A DNA stretch of 64,000 bases from Streptomyces cacaoi. GTDB lineage: Bacteria > Actinomycetota > Actinomycetes > Streptomycetales > Streptomycetaceae. Below, piece after piece: positions 42,683 to 51,326 of this stretch. The stretch spans positions 434,001-498,000 of the forward strand of contig NZ_BJMM01000002.1 in assembly GCF_006539165.1 (NCBI RefSeq), in the 5' to 3' direction. The notes under the pieces are model-generated. The model was given only the letters and a program-made list of their open reading frames with translations, was not told the origin of the DNA and did no database searches. The translations under genes were made by a program, and so were the position numbers. Numbering within the stretch: position 1 is the first letter of the stretch; the number at the start of each line of letters is the position of its first letter.

Positions 42683-45262
42683 TCAGGGCGGCAGCGGCAT
42701 CCTGCGCGTCCGGCCGGGCCACACCGTGTGCGGCCGGCCGCGCAGCAGGACCCGCAGCGGCGTGCGTTCCGCCGCGGGGAGGCCGACCTCCACCGCGTCG
42801 CTGCTCAGGCGCACGGAGATGTCCCGGTGGTGCCGGATACGCAGGGTGAAGCGGTAGGTGTACAGCTCGGGAAGCGGGGCCGGATCGAGGTGGAGGGCGC
42901 CGTCCCTCACCTCCAGCCCGGTCAGTCCGCGCTGGACGAGGTCCAGGGTGCCTGCCATCGCCCCGAGGTGGATGCCTTCCGCCGTGGTGCCTCCCTGGAC
43001 GTCCGCCACGTCGCCCAGCAGGGCCTCCCGCATGTGCTGCCACGCCTGCGGCCGCCGCTCCCGGGCGAGGATCCAGCCGTGCACCAGGGCGCTGAGCGTC
43101 GAGCCGTGGCTGGTGCGTGCCAGGTAGTACTCGACGGTGCGCCGCCACACCTCGTCGTCGATCCGGTACCCGAGGTGCGCGAAGATCTCCGACAGCCGGG
43201 CCGGCGGGAAGAGATAGCCCAGCATGAGGACGTCGGCCTGCTTGGAAGCCTGGTAGCGGTTCACACTGTCGCCCTCGGCTTCCAGGATCCGGTCCAGCCG
43301 GCGGATGTCCCCGTAACGCGCCCGGTACGCCGTCCAGTTCAGCTCCTCCAGCGTGCAGTAGCCGTCGAACTGGCAGATGACCCCCTCGTGGAAGGGGACC
43401 AGCAGGCGTCTCGACACCTCGTCCCAGCGGGCGGTTTCGTCCCTGCCGAGCCGCAGGGCGTCGAAGAGCCGGTCCCTGCGGGGGCGGGGCAGGCGAGCGG
43501 CGAGTTCCACGGCGCGGCTGAGGACCCAGGAAGCGGTCACGTTGGTGTACGTGTTGTCGTCGACGCCCGCCCGTTCGCTCCCCGGATACCCGTCGTGGTA
43601 CTCGTCGGGGCCGACCACGCCCCGGATGCGGTACCTGCCCACCGCCTCGTCGAACCGGGCCAGCCCGGACCAGAACTGCGCGATGCCCAGCAGCATTTCG
43701 GCGCCGTCGCCGAACAGGAACTCCCGGTCGCCGGTGGCTTCCGCGTAGCGCCAGATGTTGTAGGCGATCGCCGAACCCACGTGGCGCTGGAGGTGGGAAC
43801 GGTCCGGGAGCCACCGGCCGGATGCCGGGTTGAGGTGCAGGGTCTGCGTCGCCTCCCGGCCGTCGCTGCCGCTCTGCCACGGATACATGGCGCCCACCAG
43901 CCCCGCCTCCCGGGCGGCACGGCGGGCAGCGGGCAGCCGGCGGTGCCGGTAGGTCAACAGCGCGCGGGAGACCTCCGGCAGGTGCAGATCGAGGAACGGC
44001 AGGACGAACAGCTCGTCCCAGAAGACATGGCCCCGGTACGCCTCACCGTGCAGCCCCCTGGCCGGGACGCCCACGTCCAGGGCCGCGGTGTGCGGGGAGA
44101 GGGTCTGTAGGACGTGGAAGAGATGCAGCCGCAGGATGCGTCCCGTCGGGCCGGGCACGGTCAACTCGGCGCGCTCCCAGATGCGATGCCAGGCGCGCCG
44201 GTGCGCGTCGAGCACCTCGTCGAGGCCCGGTGCGTGCGCCGCCTGGTCGAGGGCGGCACGCAGCGGATCGCGGGGCTCCCCGTCCCCGGCGGTGTGCAGC
44301 ACGGCGAGCTTGTCGACGGTCACGTCCACGCCCGCCGCCAGCTCCAGGACGAAACGGTGCCCCGGCCGGTGGCCCGACGTGCGGGCCGTCGGCCTCGACG
44401 AGAGCGGCGGCGGGGTGCGCGTCCGGGAGGCGAGCGCGACGGCGATCCCGGAGGTGCGGGTGCGGCAGCTCACCCAGGCGCCGTCCGCCGCCGAGGTGCC
44501 CGTGCGCACGGCCGTCAGATGCTCGCCGTCCAGCTCCCGGTAGCGCTCCACCCCGCTGTTGGTCACCTCGGCGTCCAGCGCCGACTCCACCTCCAGCCGG
44601 CCCGACCAGCCCAGAGCGGTGAAGGTGGTGCGCAGCGCCGCCAGGTGCGGGTCCGCCATGCTCACCCAGCGGGTCTGTTCCACGCGCAGCCGCCGGCCCG
44701 GGCCGCACTGCCAGGTGAAGGCGCGCACGAGTACGCCGTCCCGCAGGGCGAGTTCCTGGGTGTACTCCACGAGCCCCGGCAACTCGGGCGACCACCACGG
44801 CGAGGCGCCGCGCTCGTCGTGCATCCGGAACCGGAGCGGAAGCCAGTTGGGCAGGTTGACCAGGTCCTCGTTCTCGACGCTGCGGCCCGCCACCGTGCTG
44901 GTGAGCCGGTCGTAGCATCCCGCCGCGTAGGTGCCGGGGTAGTGGTGGTCGCCGGCTGTCGCCTCCGGAGCGGCGCCCCGCGTGGCGAAGAAGCCGTTCC
45001 CCAGGGTGCACAGGGCCTCCCGCAGGCGTTCCTCCGCGGGCGCGTACCCCTGGTACACCCACCGCCACGTGCCGTCCTCACCGCCGTCCAGCCGCTGTCC
45101 GCCGTGCGGTTCGCCGTGCCCTCCCGTGTGCGGTTCGTCGTGTGTTCCGGTCTGTGTTCCGTCGGGTGTTCCGTCGGGCGTTCCGTCGCCGGGGCGGGGC
45201 TCCGGCTCGGCGGTGCCGGAGCGCTGGCGGTGGCGGGGTTCGCCGGTGTGGCCCTCACCCAT
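42683..45262 (-). CDS. Glycoside hydrolase family 65 disaccharide phosphorylase
   Basis: An 859-residue enzyme of the trehalose/kojibiose/maltose phosphorylase group. An N-terminal beta-sandwich (about 60-330), a helical linker and an (alpha/alpha)6 barrel (about 370-740) are followed by a C-terminal beta domain. F-W-D-E-L-F-V-L-P and V-V-G-P-D-E-Y-H-D-G, with the general-acid glutamate, mark the active site; K-Q-A-D-V-L-M-L and T-S-H-G-S-T-L-S contribute to phosphate binding. Which disaccharide it splits is open. The first 50 residues are a low-complexity P-D-G-T and T-H-x-x-P-H linker. The start codon overlaps the end of a small upstream ORF, so translation is probably coupled. Confidence 0.88.
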   Translation of the reverse strand: MGEGHTGEPRHRQRSGTAEPEPRPGDGTPDGTPDGTQTGTHDEPHTGGHGEPHGGQRLDGGEDGTWRWVYQGYAPAEERLREALCTLGNGFFATRGAAPEATAGDHHYPGTYAAGCYDRLTSTVAGRSVENEDLVNLPNWLPLRFRMHDERGASPWWSPELPGLVEYTQELALRDGVLVRAFTWQCGPGRRLRVEQTRWVSMADPHLAALRTTFTALGWSGRLEVESALDAEVTNSGVERYRELDGEHLTAVRTGTSAADGAWVSCRTRTSGIAVALASRTRTPPPLSSRPTARTSGHRPGHRFVLELAAGVDVTVDKLAVLHTAGDGEPRDPLRAALDQAAHAPGLDEVLDAHRRAWHRIWERAELTVPGPTGRILRLHLFHVLQTLSPHTAALDVGVPARGLHGEAYRGHVFWDELFVLPFLDLHLPEVSRALLTYRHRRLPAARRAAREAGLVGAMYPWQSGSDGREATQTLHLNPASGRWLPDRSHLQRHVGSAIAYNIWRYAEATGDREFLFGDGAEMLLGIAQFWSGLARFDEAVGRYRIRGVVGPDEYHDGYPGSERAGVDDNTYTNVTASWVLSRAVELAARLPRPRRDRLFDALRLGRDETARWDEVSRRLLVPFHEGVICQFDGYCTLEELNWTAYRARYGDIRRLDRILEAEGDSVNRYQASKQADVLMLGYLFPPARLSEIFAHLGYRIDDEVWRRTVEYYLARTSHGSTLSALVHGWILARERRPQAWQHMREALLGDVADVQGGTTAEGIHLGAMAGTLDLVQRGLTGLEVRDGALHLDPAPLPELYTYRFTLRIRHHRDISVRLSSDAVEVGLPAAERTPLRVLLRGRPHTVWPGRTRRMPLPP

Positions 45263-45494
45263 GCGGTACCACCGCCACCGGGGTCCCGGCGCTGTGCGGC
45301 CGTGCCGGTGCCGGGCGCGCAGCCCCGGCCGTCGGTCCGTGGCGGTCCCGCCACGGTGCGTGTACGGACGCCGGCGCCCGGCGGTGAGCGCCCGTGACGT
45401 GCTGCGACCAGTTCTGCGACCGCTTCCGCGCCCACCGCGCTGCTGCCGCGCGCTCCTGGGCGCCGTCCGGATCGACGGCGAGCGTCCGCGCCAT
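45255..45494 (-). CDS. Small basic ORF coupled to the GH65 gene
   Basis: A 79-codon ORF beginning M-A-R-T-L-A-V-D-P-D-G-A-Q-E-R, with a Trp/Arg-rich middle and a Pro/Ala-rich end. I do not recognise the family. It has one of the best ribosome sites here (GGAGGAGG about 5 nt before ATG), while the GH65 start itself has a poor one. Its stop overlaps the GH65 ATG by 8 bp. It may be a true small protein or a translated leader for the phosphorylase gene. Confidence 0.45.
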   Translation of the reverse strand: MARTLAVDPDGAQERAAAARWARKRSQNWSQHVTGAHRRAPASVHAPWRDRHGPTAGAARPAPARPHSAGTPVAVVPHG

Positions 45495-45713
45495 GCCTGC
45501 CTCCTCCGCACACGGGTCCGGCGGGGAGCCGGTTCCTCCAGGCTGACGCGGAAACGCCGCTGTGTCGATTTGTCCCTCTGTCTCCCTGCTGTTGCTGTCT
45601 CCCTGCTGTTGTGGGTGTCCGTCGTGTGGTGTCGTGCGGCCCGTTGCGAGTACGGCGGCGCGCTACGGGTGCTGCGTCGTCGCCCTGGCCGTATGGGCTG
45701 TCCCGGCCGCCGC

Positions 45714-45748
45714 GGTGGTCCCGGTGGTCCCGGTGGTCCCGGTGGTCA
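45714..45748. repeat. Four 9-bp tandem repeats
   Basis: GGTGGTCCC is repeated from 45714, the fourth copy ending GGTGGTCAG. It lies just past the stop of the LuxR-type gene in the 285-bp gap before the small ORF. A nearby CTCCCTGCTGTTG repeat (about 45580-45610) is also present. No gene is seen in this gap. Confidence 0.6.
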
Positions 45749-45779
45749 GGTCAGTTGCGGTACCCCGGCCGTCCCCGGG

Positions 45780-46577
45780 TCATCTCGTCTCGCGGGCACG
45801 CGAGCCGGGGCGGCTCACGAGGCGTTCGCGTAGCGCCACGGCCGCCGCCATGGTGCGGTTGTGGCAGTTGAGCTTGCTCAGCACGTTCGCCACCAGCCGT
45901 TTCGCGCCGTGCTGCGAGATGGCCAGGCGACGGGCGATCTGCTTGTTCGACAGCCCCTCGACCAGCAGTTCCAGGGTCTGTAGCTCGCGCGGGGTGAGCG
46001 TCGTCCGGCCCTGGGGTGACAGGGCGGAGGACTCCTCACGGCGGGCCCGGGTCAGCAGCCTGTTGGCGAACACGGGCGGCAGGTGCACGGAACCGGCGGC
46101 CACCTTGCTGAGGGCCGTGTTGAGTTCGTCGGGAGTCAGCTCCGCCAGCAGGAGAAATCCCTGTGCGGGGACCTGAATCGCCAGGTCGAGTTCCTCGCGG
46201 TCGGTGGAACTCACTAACAGCAGTACGGAGATGCTGTCGTTCCTGCACTTCTCCGTGAGTTCCTTGAGGTCGTCGACGAAGTGTCCGTCGAATTCGGCGA
46301 TGACGAAGTCCACCGGGTACTCACCGGACACGGCGGTGCCCGGCGTGACCCGGTGACGCAGCGGCTGGAAATCGGATGCGAGGTCGAGCATGCTGAACAG
46401 GCCGAGCCGGACGATTTCGCTCTCGGTGGCGACCGCCACGGTCTGCGGCTGACGCTCCGTGCTGTGCTGTCGATGGCCGTTCTGCTGAAATGCTTCGTGC
46501 AGCAAAGCTCCCCCTTCGAAGGTCAAGTGCCCATGATCTCGGTGGTCTGTGATCTTCAGCGCCGGGCCGTGGCGCAT
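45780..46577 (-). CDS. LuxR-type regulator with degenerate receiver domain
   Basis: About 265 residues. The C-terminal NarL/LuxR helix-turn-helix is clear: L-T-P-R-E-L-Q-T-L-E-L-L-V-E-G-L-S-N-K-Q-I-A and S-K-L-N-C-H-N-R near the end. The N-terminal half resembles a response-regulator receiver, but the phospho-aspartate position reads V-I-A-E-F-D-G and the usual lysine of G-Y-L-L-K is missing (G-F-L-L-L-A-E). It is therefore probably not phosphorylated. A TTA codon at 46215-46217 implies bldA control. The start is unsure: ATG 46577 has a weak site, TTG 46505 follows GGGGGAG. It flanks the lanthidin genes and is a candidate cluster regulator. Confidence 0.8.
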   Translation of the reverse strand: MRHGPALKITDHRDHGHLTFEGGALLHEAFQQNGHRQHSTERQPQTVAVATESEIVRLGLFSMLDLASDFQPLRHRVTPGTAVSGEYPVDFVIAEFDGHFVDDLKELTEKCRNDSISVLLLVSSTDREELDLAIQVPAQGFLLLAELTPDELNTALSKVAAGSVHLPPVFANRLLTRARREESSALSPQGRTTLTPRELQTLELLVEGLSNKQIARRLAISQHGAKRLVANVLSKLNCHNRTMAAAVALRERLVSRPGSRARETR

Positions 46578-47257
46578 CCCCCGTGGGCACGAAGCATGGA
46601 GATTGGCATCTTGCTCACCATCGCATCCGTTTTCCCCCGTGTCACGCCACTCTTCACATGCTGATCGAAGGGACGAGCCGGTACGAGTCGGAACCCGTGC
46701 CCGGGTCCCCGGACGGCCGCGCGCGCCGCCGGTGTGGGCTGCCCGATCGGCTACCCCCGGCGGGGAGATGGGCCACGCCCGTGTGGAGAGGTGCAAGCGG
46801 GTCGTGCGGGGCTGCAAGGCGTTGCCGGGGCGGCCGAGAATCCCAGACAGGGGCGCGGGGCGGGCAAGTCGACCGGTTCTTCCGGTAATTGTCTTGGCAA
46901 GAGAGGAAAAGCCGGACACGCTTTCCTCGCCGAGTTCCGCCCCCGACGACTTCCGCACGTCGGAGCGGATCCGGACGTGCGGGGAGCGCCAGCGGGCCGG
47001 CGGCGACACGGGGGAGCTGAAGGCACGTGCACCACGGGGTGGTTCGCGGACACATGTGCGGGCGGGGCCGCCCGTCGGGGACGGCGCGGCCGTCCGCACC
47101 CGCCGTCGGATCGTCGACGTGCGCGCGAGACCGCTCCCGACGCCCGCGCCCGGGGCCGGTGCGCGACCGGTACGGGCCCCAAGGTCCGGTGGACACCACG
47201 CCGCGGAAATCGAGCACTTCGCGCTCGCGCGGAAAGCACACAACGGGGAGGCAGCAC
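46578..47257. other. Gene-free divergent region between two regulators
   Basis: 680 bp between the LuxR-type and HTH-membrane protein genes. Long open frames cross it but give Arg/Pro-rich translations. It should contain both divergent promoters. No clear repeat or operator was found. Confidence 0.45.
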
Positions 47258-47836
47258 ATGGGAAGGCCCGAAACAGTGATCGATCCGACGGAAGGGCCGG
47301 TGCAGCAATTTTCCATGGAGCTGAGAGAGCTGCGGCGAAAGGCGGGAAGCCCCACCTACCGGGAAATGTCCAAGCGGGTCCACTACTCGGTGGCGGCCCT
47401 TTCCGAGGCGGCACGGGGAACGCGCCGCCCCACCCTGGAGATCACCCGCGCTTTCGTGGAGGCGTGCGCGGGTGATGTCCCGCACTGGGAGGAGCGCTGG
47501 CGGAAACTCAACGCGGAACTCGGGATCGACGAGGAGGCGGGAGAGGCCGGCGAAGTCAGGGAGGGGGCCGTGCGCGCGGTGCGGTCGCGGGTGCCGCTGT
47601 CGGCGCCGCGCCAGGCGGTGCCGAATCGGGGAGTGCCGAAGCGGCAAGTGCCGAGGCAGGGAGTGCCGAGGCAGGCGGTGCCGGGCCGGGTGCAGGGGAC
47701 GCGGCTGCCGGCGTGGCGGGAGGTGCGGACACGTGCCGGCGGCGGGCCCGCTGTCCGGTACGCGGCGACCGCCGCCTGCGCCGCCGCCTTCGTGGCCGGT
47801 GTCGTCATGGGCGGCCGAAACGCGGCCCGCCGGTGA
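47258..47836 (+). CDS. HTH protein with C-terminal membrane anchor
   Basis: A 192-residue protein. Residues 15-90 form a Streptomyces XRE-like helix-turn-helix (L-R-E-L-R-R-K-A-G, then S-V-A-A-L-S-E-A-A-R-G-T-R-R-P-T-L and W-E-E-R-W). A basic repeat region of V-P-x-R-Q and V-P-N-R-G units (about 112-150) follows, then one hydrophobic helix (about 168-185). It would place a DNA-binding or partner-binding head at the membrane. GGGGAGG precedes the ATG. Its TGA overlaps a GTG that could open the rfbD frame, so it may be the first gene of the rfbD-methyltransferase unit. Confidence 0.75.
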   Translation: MGRPETVIDPTEGPVQQFSMELRELRRKAGSPTYREMSKRVHYSVAALSEAARGTRRPTLEITRAFVEACAGDVPHWEERWRKLNAELGIDEEAGEAGEVREGAVRAVRSRVPLSAPRQAVPNRGVPKRQVPRQGVPRQAVPGRVQGTRLPAWREVRTRAGGGPAVRYAATAACAAAFVAGVVMGGRNAARR

Positions 47837-48141
47837 GCCGGGCGCGGGGCACCGGCCGCACCGATGCCACGGGCCGGGACGAGGAGCCCGGCCGGACCGA
47901 GGACGCGGGCCGAACCCGGCCCGGGCGTACGGACGGCACGAGCGGTGGCGAGGACACCGGCCGTCCCGACGGCACCGGCCGGAACGAGAGCACCGGCCGA
48001 ACCGGGCCCGGGCGTACGGGAAGCGCCGGCGGTCGCGGGGACACGGGCCTTGACGGGCCTGGCCGGACGGAGACCGGCAGGGGTGGCGAGGGCGTCGGTC
48101 GTGAGGACGGGGGGACGGGTGCGGGTGGAGTGCGGGGGCGG

Positions 48142-49062
48142 GTGCGGTGGGTGGTGGTGGGTGCCGGTGGGCTGCTGGGGCGGGAGATGACCGGGTTCCT
48201 GGGCGAACGCGGCGACGACGTCGTCGCACTGCCGCGCCGTGCACTGGACATCACCGACGCCGGGGCCTGCGCCGCGGTGATCCGGCGCGGCGACGTCGTC
48301 GTCAACGCCGCCGCCTGGACGGCTGCCGACGACGCCGAACTGGACGAGGACCGCGCCTTCACGGCCAACGCGTACGGCCCGGCGGTCCTCGCCCGTACCT
48401 GCGCGGCAGCGGGCGCGCGGCTCGTCCACGTGTCGACGGACTACGTGTTCCACGAGGCGCCGGGCGGTCCGCACGACGCCGCTCCCACCCCGTACGCCGA
48501 GGACGATCTGCCGCGTCCGAGGTCCGCGTACGGCCGTACCAAGGCGGCGGGGGAGTGGGCGGTCCAGGCACTGTGCCCGGACCATCTGATCGTGCGGACC
48601 GCGTGGCTGTACGGCAGATACGGCGCCTGCTTTCCGCTGAGCATCGCGCGGCGGCTGCGTGAGCACGGTGAAGTGCGGGTGGTCGACGACCAGTTCGGCC
48701 AGCCCACCTGGACGCGTGATGTGGCGCGGCTCGTCGTCGAGCTGGTGCTCGCCGCGGCGCCGTCGGGCACGTACCACGCGACCGCCGCCGGCTGGACGTC
48801 GTGGCACGCGTTCGCCCGTGCCGTCGCCGCCGCGGACGGCGCCGACCCCGCTCTGGTGCGCCCGGCGACCACCGCGGGGATCGGGCGCCGGGCGCCCCGG
48901 CCGGCGTTCTCCGCGCTCGGTCACGACGCCGTGCACCGGGTCGCCGCCGCCGGGGCGGACGTCGCCCCCATCGGGCCCTGGCAGGAACGCTGGTCGTACG
49001 CGTCCGCGCTGGTGCTCGGCGCGCTCGGCCCGGGCCCGGAACGGGCGGACGCCGCGCACTGA
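48142..49062 (+). CDS. rfbD: dTDP-4-dehydrorhamnose reductase
   Basis: A 306-residue extended SDR completing dTDP-L-rhamnose or a related 6-deoxysugar. G-A-G-G-L-L-G-R near residue 8 binds NADPH; N-A-A-A-W-T-A-A-D-D-A-E, S-T-D-Y-V-F and S-A-Y-G-R-T-K (Tyr/Lys catalytic pair near 133) are diagnostic. GTG 48142 gives family length and has GGAG 11 nt upstream. The frame is also open back to GTG 47833, which overlaps the previous stop and would add 103 Gly/Arg/Thr-rich residues. The enzyme should feed the glycosyltransferases of the lanthidin cluster. Confidence 0.88.
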   Translation: MRWVVVGAGGLLGREMTGFLGERGDDVVALPRRALDITDAGACAAVIRRGDVVVNAAAWTAADDAELDEDRAFTANAYGPAVLARTCAAAGARLVHVSTDYVFHEAPGGPHDAAPTPYAEDDLPRPRSAYGRTKAAGEWAVQALCPDHLIVRTAWLYGRYGACFPLSIARRLREHGEVRVVDDQFGQPTWTRDVARLVVELVLAAAPSGTYHATAAGWTSWHAFARAVAAADGADPALVRPATTAGIGRRAPRPAFSALGHDAVHRVAAAGADVAPIGPWQERWSYASALVLGALGPGPERADAAH

Positions 49063-49068
49063 CCGTCT

Positions 49069-49145
49069 GCCCGAGGACCGCCCGACGACCGCCCGACGAC
49101 CGCCCGACGACCGTCCGAGGACCGTTCGACGACCGTTCGACGACC
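49069..49145. repeat. Seven 11-bp tandem repeats
   Basis: GCCCGACGACC and variants (GCCCGAGGACC, GTCCGAGGACC, GTTCGACGACC) repeat exactly seven times, starting 7 bp after the rfbD stop. The 11-bp period is about one helical turn. The array separates rfbD from the methyltransferase gene and ends 62 bp before its start. Confidence 0.85.
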
Positions 49146-49207
49146 GGACACCGCACGGGGCCGTGGGCCCGTGCGGCCACCGACCGCACCAGGTGAGGAG
49201 CACACGC

Positions 49208-50257
49208 ATGGCAACCGAGATACCCCCGCAGGTCAGGGACCTGTTGAAGAAGGCCGACCTGTTGCCGCCGACCGCGATCAGGATCGCCGCGACCCTGCGC
49301 ATCGCCGACCACATCGCCGACGGCGTACGCGACGCGGCGGGCATCGCGGAGCGCGCCGGTGCCCAACGGGTGCCCATGGAGAGGTTGTTGCGCTATCTGG
49401 CCACCATCGACGTGCTGTGCGAGACCGACGATGGCGGGTACGACGTCACCGGGACCGGCGCCCTGCTGCGCTCCGGGGCCGGGCTGCGGGAGGCGCTCGA
49501 CATCGACGGCCTCATGGGCCGCGGCGAGAGCGCCACGCCCTTCCTCCTGCACACGCTGCGCACGGGGAAGTCCGCGTACGCCGGGGTCCACGGCCGCGAG
49601 TACTGGGAGGACGTCAACGCCGAGCCGGTGTTCCGGGAGCAGTTGAAGGCCCTCGGCCACTCGGGGCTCGCCTGGGAGGGGGAGCGGATCGTCAAGGAGT
49701 ACCCCTGGTCCGGCGTCGGGCACGTCGTCGACGTCGGCGGCAACAAGGGGCAGTTGCTCATCGCGCTGTTGAGCGAGTTCTCCCATCTGCGCGGCACCCT
49801 CGTCGAGTTGCCGAACCTGGTCGAGCTGGCCACCGAGGACTTCGCCCGCGCCGGGCTCCAGGACAGGTGCACCGCGGTCGTCGGCGACTTCTTCGCGGAA
49901 CTGCCCGCGGGCGCCGATGTGTACGTCCTCTCGGGCGTCCTCGCCGACTGGGACGACGAGGACGCGGTACGGATCCTGCGCCGCTGCGCCGAGGCGTGCG
50001 GTACGCGCGGCAGGATCCTGCTGGCCGACATCGATCTGGTGCTCGACATGCCCGATCCCGCCGACCAGGCCGCGGCGGAACTGCGCACCATGGCCACCGT
50101 GCCGGGCATCGGCCGGGACGTCGACGGGGTGAAGGAACTGGCCGGGCGGGCCGGGCTCGACATCACGTGGCAGGGGGAGGCCAGCGCCATCCGGTCGCTG
50201 CTGGAGCTGACGCCGCGGACCGGCACCGCGCAGGCGGCACCGGACGGAGGGGCGTAG
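49208..50257 (+). CDS. SAM-dependent methyltransferase (O-methyltransferase family 2)
   Basis: A 349-residue enzyme. The N-terminal winged-helix dimerisation domain (about 10-95) and the C-terminal Rossmann domain with V-V-D-V-G-G-N-K-G-Q near residue 180 and G-D-F-F-A-E-L-P-A-G-A-D near 228 mark the plant-type/polyketide O-methyltransferase family. The catalytic-base region reads V-L-A-D-W-D-D-E-D-A rather than the common L-H-x-W-x-D, so the acceptor may differ. GTGAGGAG precedes the ATG. Within the lanthidin cluster it is a candidate for dimethylating the N-terminal amine or a sugar hydroxyl. Confidence 0.85.
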   Translation: MATEIPPQVRDLLKKADLLPPTAIRIAATLRIADHIADGVRDAAGIAERAGAQRVPMERLLRYLATIDVLCETDDGGYDVTGTGALLRSGAGLREALDIDGLMGRGESATPFLLHTLRTGKSAYAGVHGREYWEDVNAEPVFREQLKALGHSGLAWEGERIVKEYPWSGVGHVVDVGGNKGQLLIALLSEFSHLRGTLVELPNLVELATEDFARAGLQDRCTAVVGDFFAELPAGADVYVLSGVLADWDDEDAVRILRRCAEACGTRGRILLADIDLVLDMPDPADQAAAELRTMATVPGIGRDVDGVKELAGRAGLDITWQGEASAIRSLLELTPRTGTAQAAPDGGA

Positions 50258-50280
50258 CACGGAGACGAGCCGCCCCGCCT

Positions 50281-50321
50281 GGCGTCGGCACCCGGCGCAC
50301 GGACCGCTCGGTGCCGGCGCC
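50281..50321. terminator. Bidirectional hairpin between methyltransferase and rfbB genes
   Basis: GGCGTCGGCACC (50281-50292) pairs with GGTGCCGGCGCC (50310-50321) over 12 bp with one G-U pair and a 17-nt loop, in the 88-bp gap between convergent stops. Confidence 0.65.
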
Positions 50322-50345
50322 CTGGCCGGTGCGGTGCCCGCCGGG

Positions 50346-51326
50346 TCAGTCCGGCAGCAGCGGCCGCCACCACTCGGGGTGGTCGCGGTACCACTCGACG
50401 GTGTCGGCCAGCCCGGCACGGAAGGGCACCCGGGGCCGGTGGCCCAGGGCGGCGAGCCGGCCGCCGTCCAGCGCGTACCGCAGGTCGTGCCCCGTGCGGT
50501 CGGCCACGTGCGCGATCCGCTCCGGGCCGGCGCCCAGCAACTCCAGCAGCAGCTTCGTCAGCGCACGGTTCGTCAGCCGGGTGTCGCCCGCGACGTGGTA
50601 CACCTCGCCGGGTGCGCCGCGCTCGGCGACGAGGTGGACGGCCCGGCAGTGGTCGCTGACGTGGATCCACTCCCGGACGTTGCGCCCGTCCCCGTACAAC
50701 GGCACCTGCCGTCCCCGCAGCAGGTTCGTCACGAACAGCGGGATCAGCTTCTCCGGGAACTGCCGCGGCCCGTAGGTGTTCGAGCAGCGCGTCACGCTGA
50801 CGGGCAGGCCGTGCGTGCGGGCACAGGACAGGGCGACGAGGTCGCCGCCCGCCTTCGCCGCTGCGTACGGCGAGCTCGGTGCGACGGGCGCCGACTCGTC
50901 CCACGCGCCGTGCGCGATCGAGCCGTAGACCTCGTCGGTGGACACCTGCACCAGGCGCGGCACCCGGGCGTCGAGGCACGCCCGCGCCAGCGTCTCCACC
51001 CCGAGGGTGTTGCTGCGGACGAAGTCGCCGCCGTCCCGGATCGAGCGGTCCACATGGGTCTCCGCCGCGAAGTTGACCACCAGGTCCGTGCCGGCGACGA
51101 GCCCGCGCACCGGATCCGCGTCGCAGATGTCGCCCTCGACCACCGTGCAACGGCCGTCGCCGGACGGGAGGTTGGCGGGGTGCGCCGCGTAGGTGAACTT
51201 GTCCAGGACAGTGACCGCCGCGTCCGCCGCCGGTGCCGCCGCCCCCAGTTCGCCGTTCAGCAGCGCCCGCACGTAGCACGAGCCGATGAATCCGGCCCCG
51301 CCGGTGACGAGCACCCGGTAGGTCAT
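50346..51326 (-). CDS. rfbB: dTDP-glucose 4,6-dehydratase
   Basis: A 326-residue extended SDR converting dTDP-glucose to dTDP-4-keto-6-deoxyglucose. T-G-G-A-G-F-I-G-S near residues 8-16, S-T-D-E-V-Y-G-S near 130 (with the D-E pair used for dehydration), Y-A-A-A-K near 155 and C-S-N-T-Y-G-P-R-Q-F-P-E-K-L-I-P are all diagnostic. It overlaps the rfbA stop by ATGA, so the two first sugar steps are co-translated. Together with rfbD it supplies a 6-deoxyhexose donor; the 3,5-epimerase needed for rhamnose is not in the window. Confidence 0.94.
   Translation of the reverse strand: MTYRVLVTGGAGFIGSCYVRALLNGELGAAAPAADAAVTVLDKFTYAAHPANLPSGDGRCTVVEGDICDADPVRGLVAGTDLVVNFAAETHVDRSIRDGGDFVRSNTLGVETLARACLDARVPRLVQVSTDEVYGSIAHGAWDESAPVAPSSPYAAAKAGGDLVALSCARTHGLPVSVTRCSNTYGPRQFPEKLIPLFVTNLLRGRQVPLYGDGRNVREWIHVSDHCRAVHLVAERGAPGEVYHVAGDTRLTNRALTKLLLELLGAGPERIAHVADRTGHDLRYALDGGRLAALGHRPRVPFRAGLADTVEWYRDHPEWWRPLLPD

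Noticed and set aside
42683..45511. GH65 start at 45511
   Set aside because: The added residues are Arg-rich with no ribosome site, and they overlap a better-initiated small ORF in another frame.
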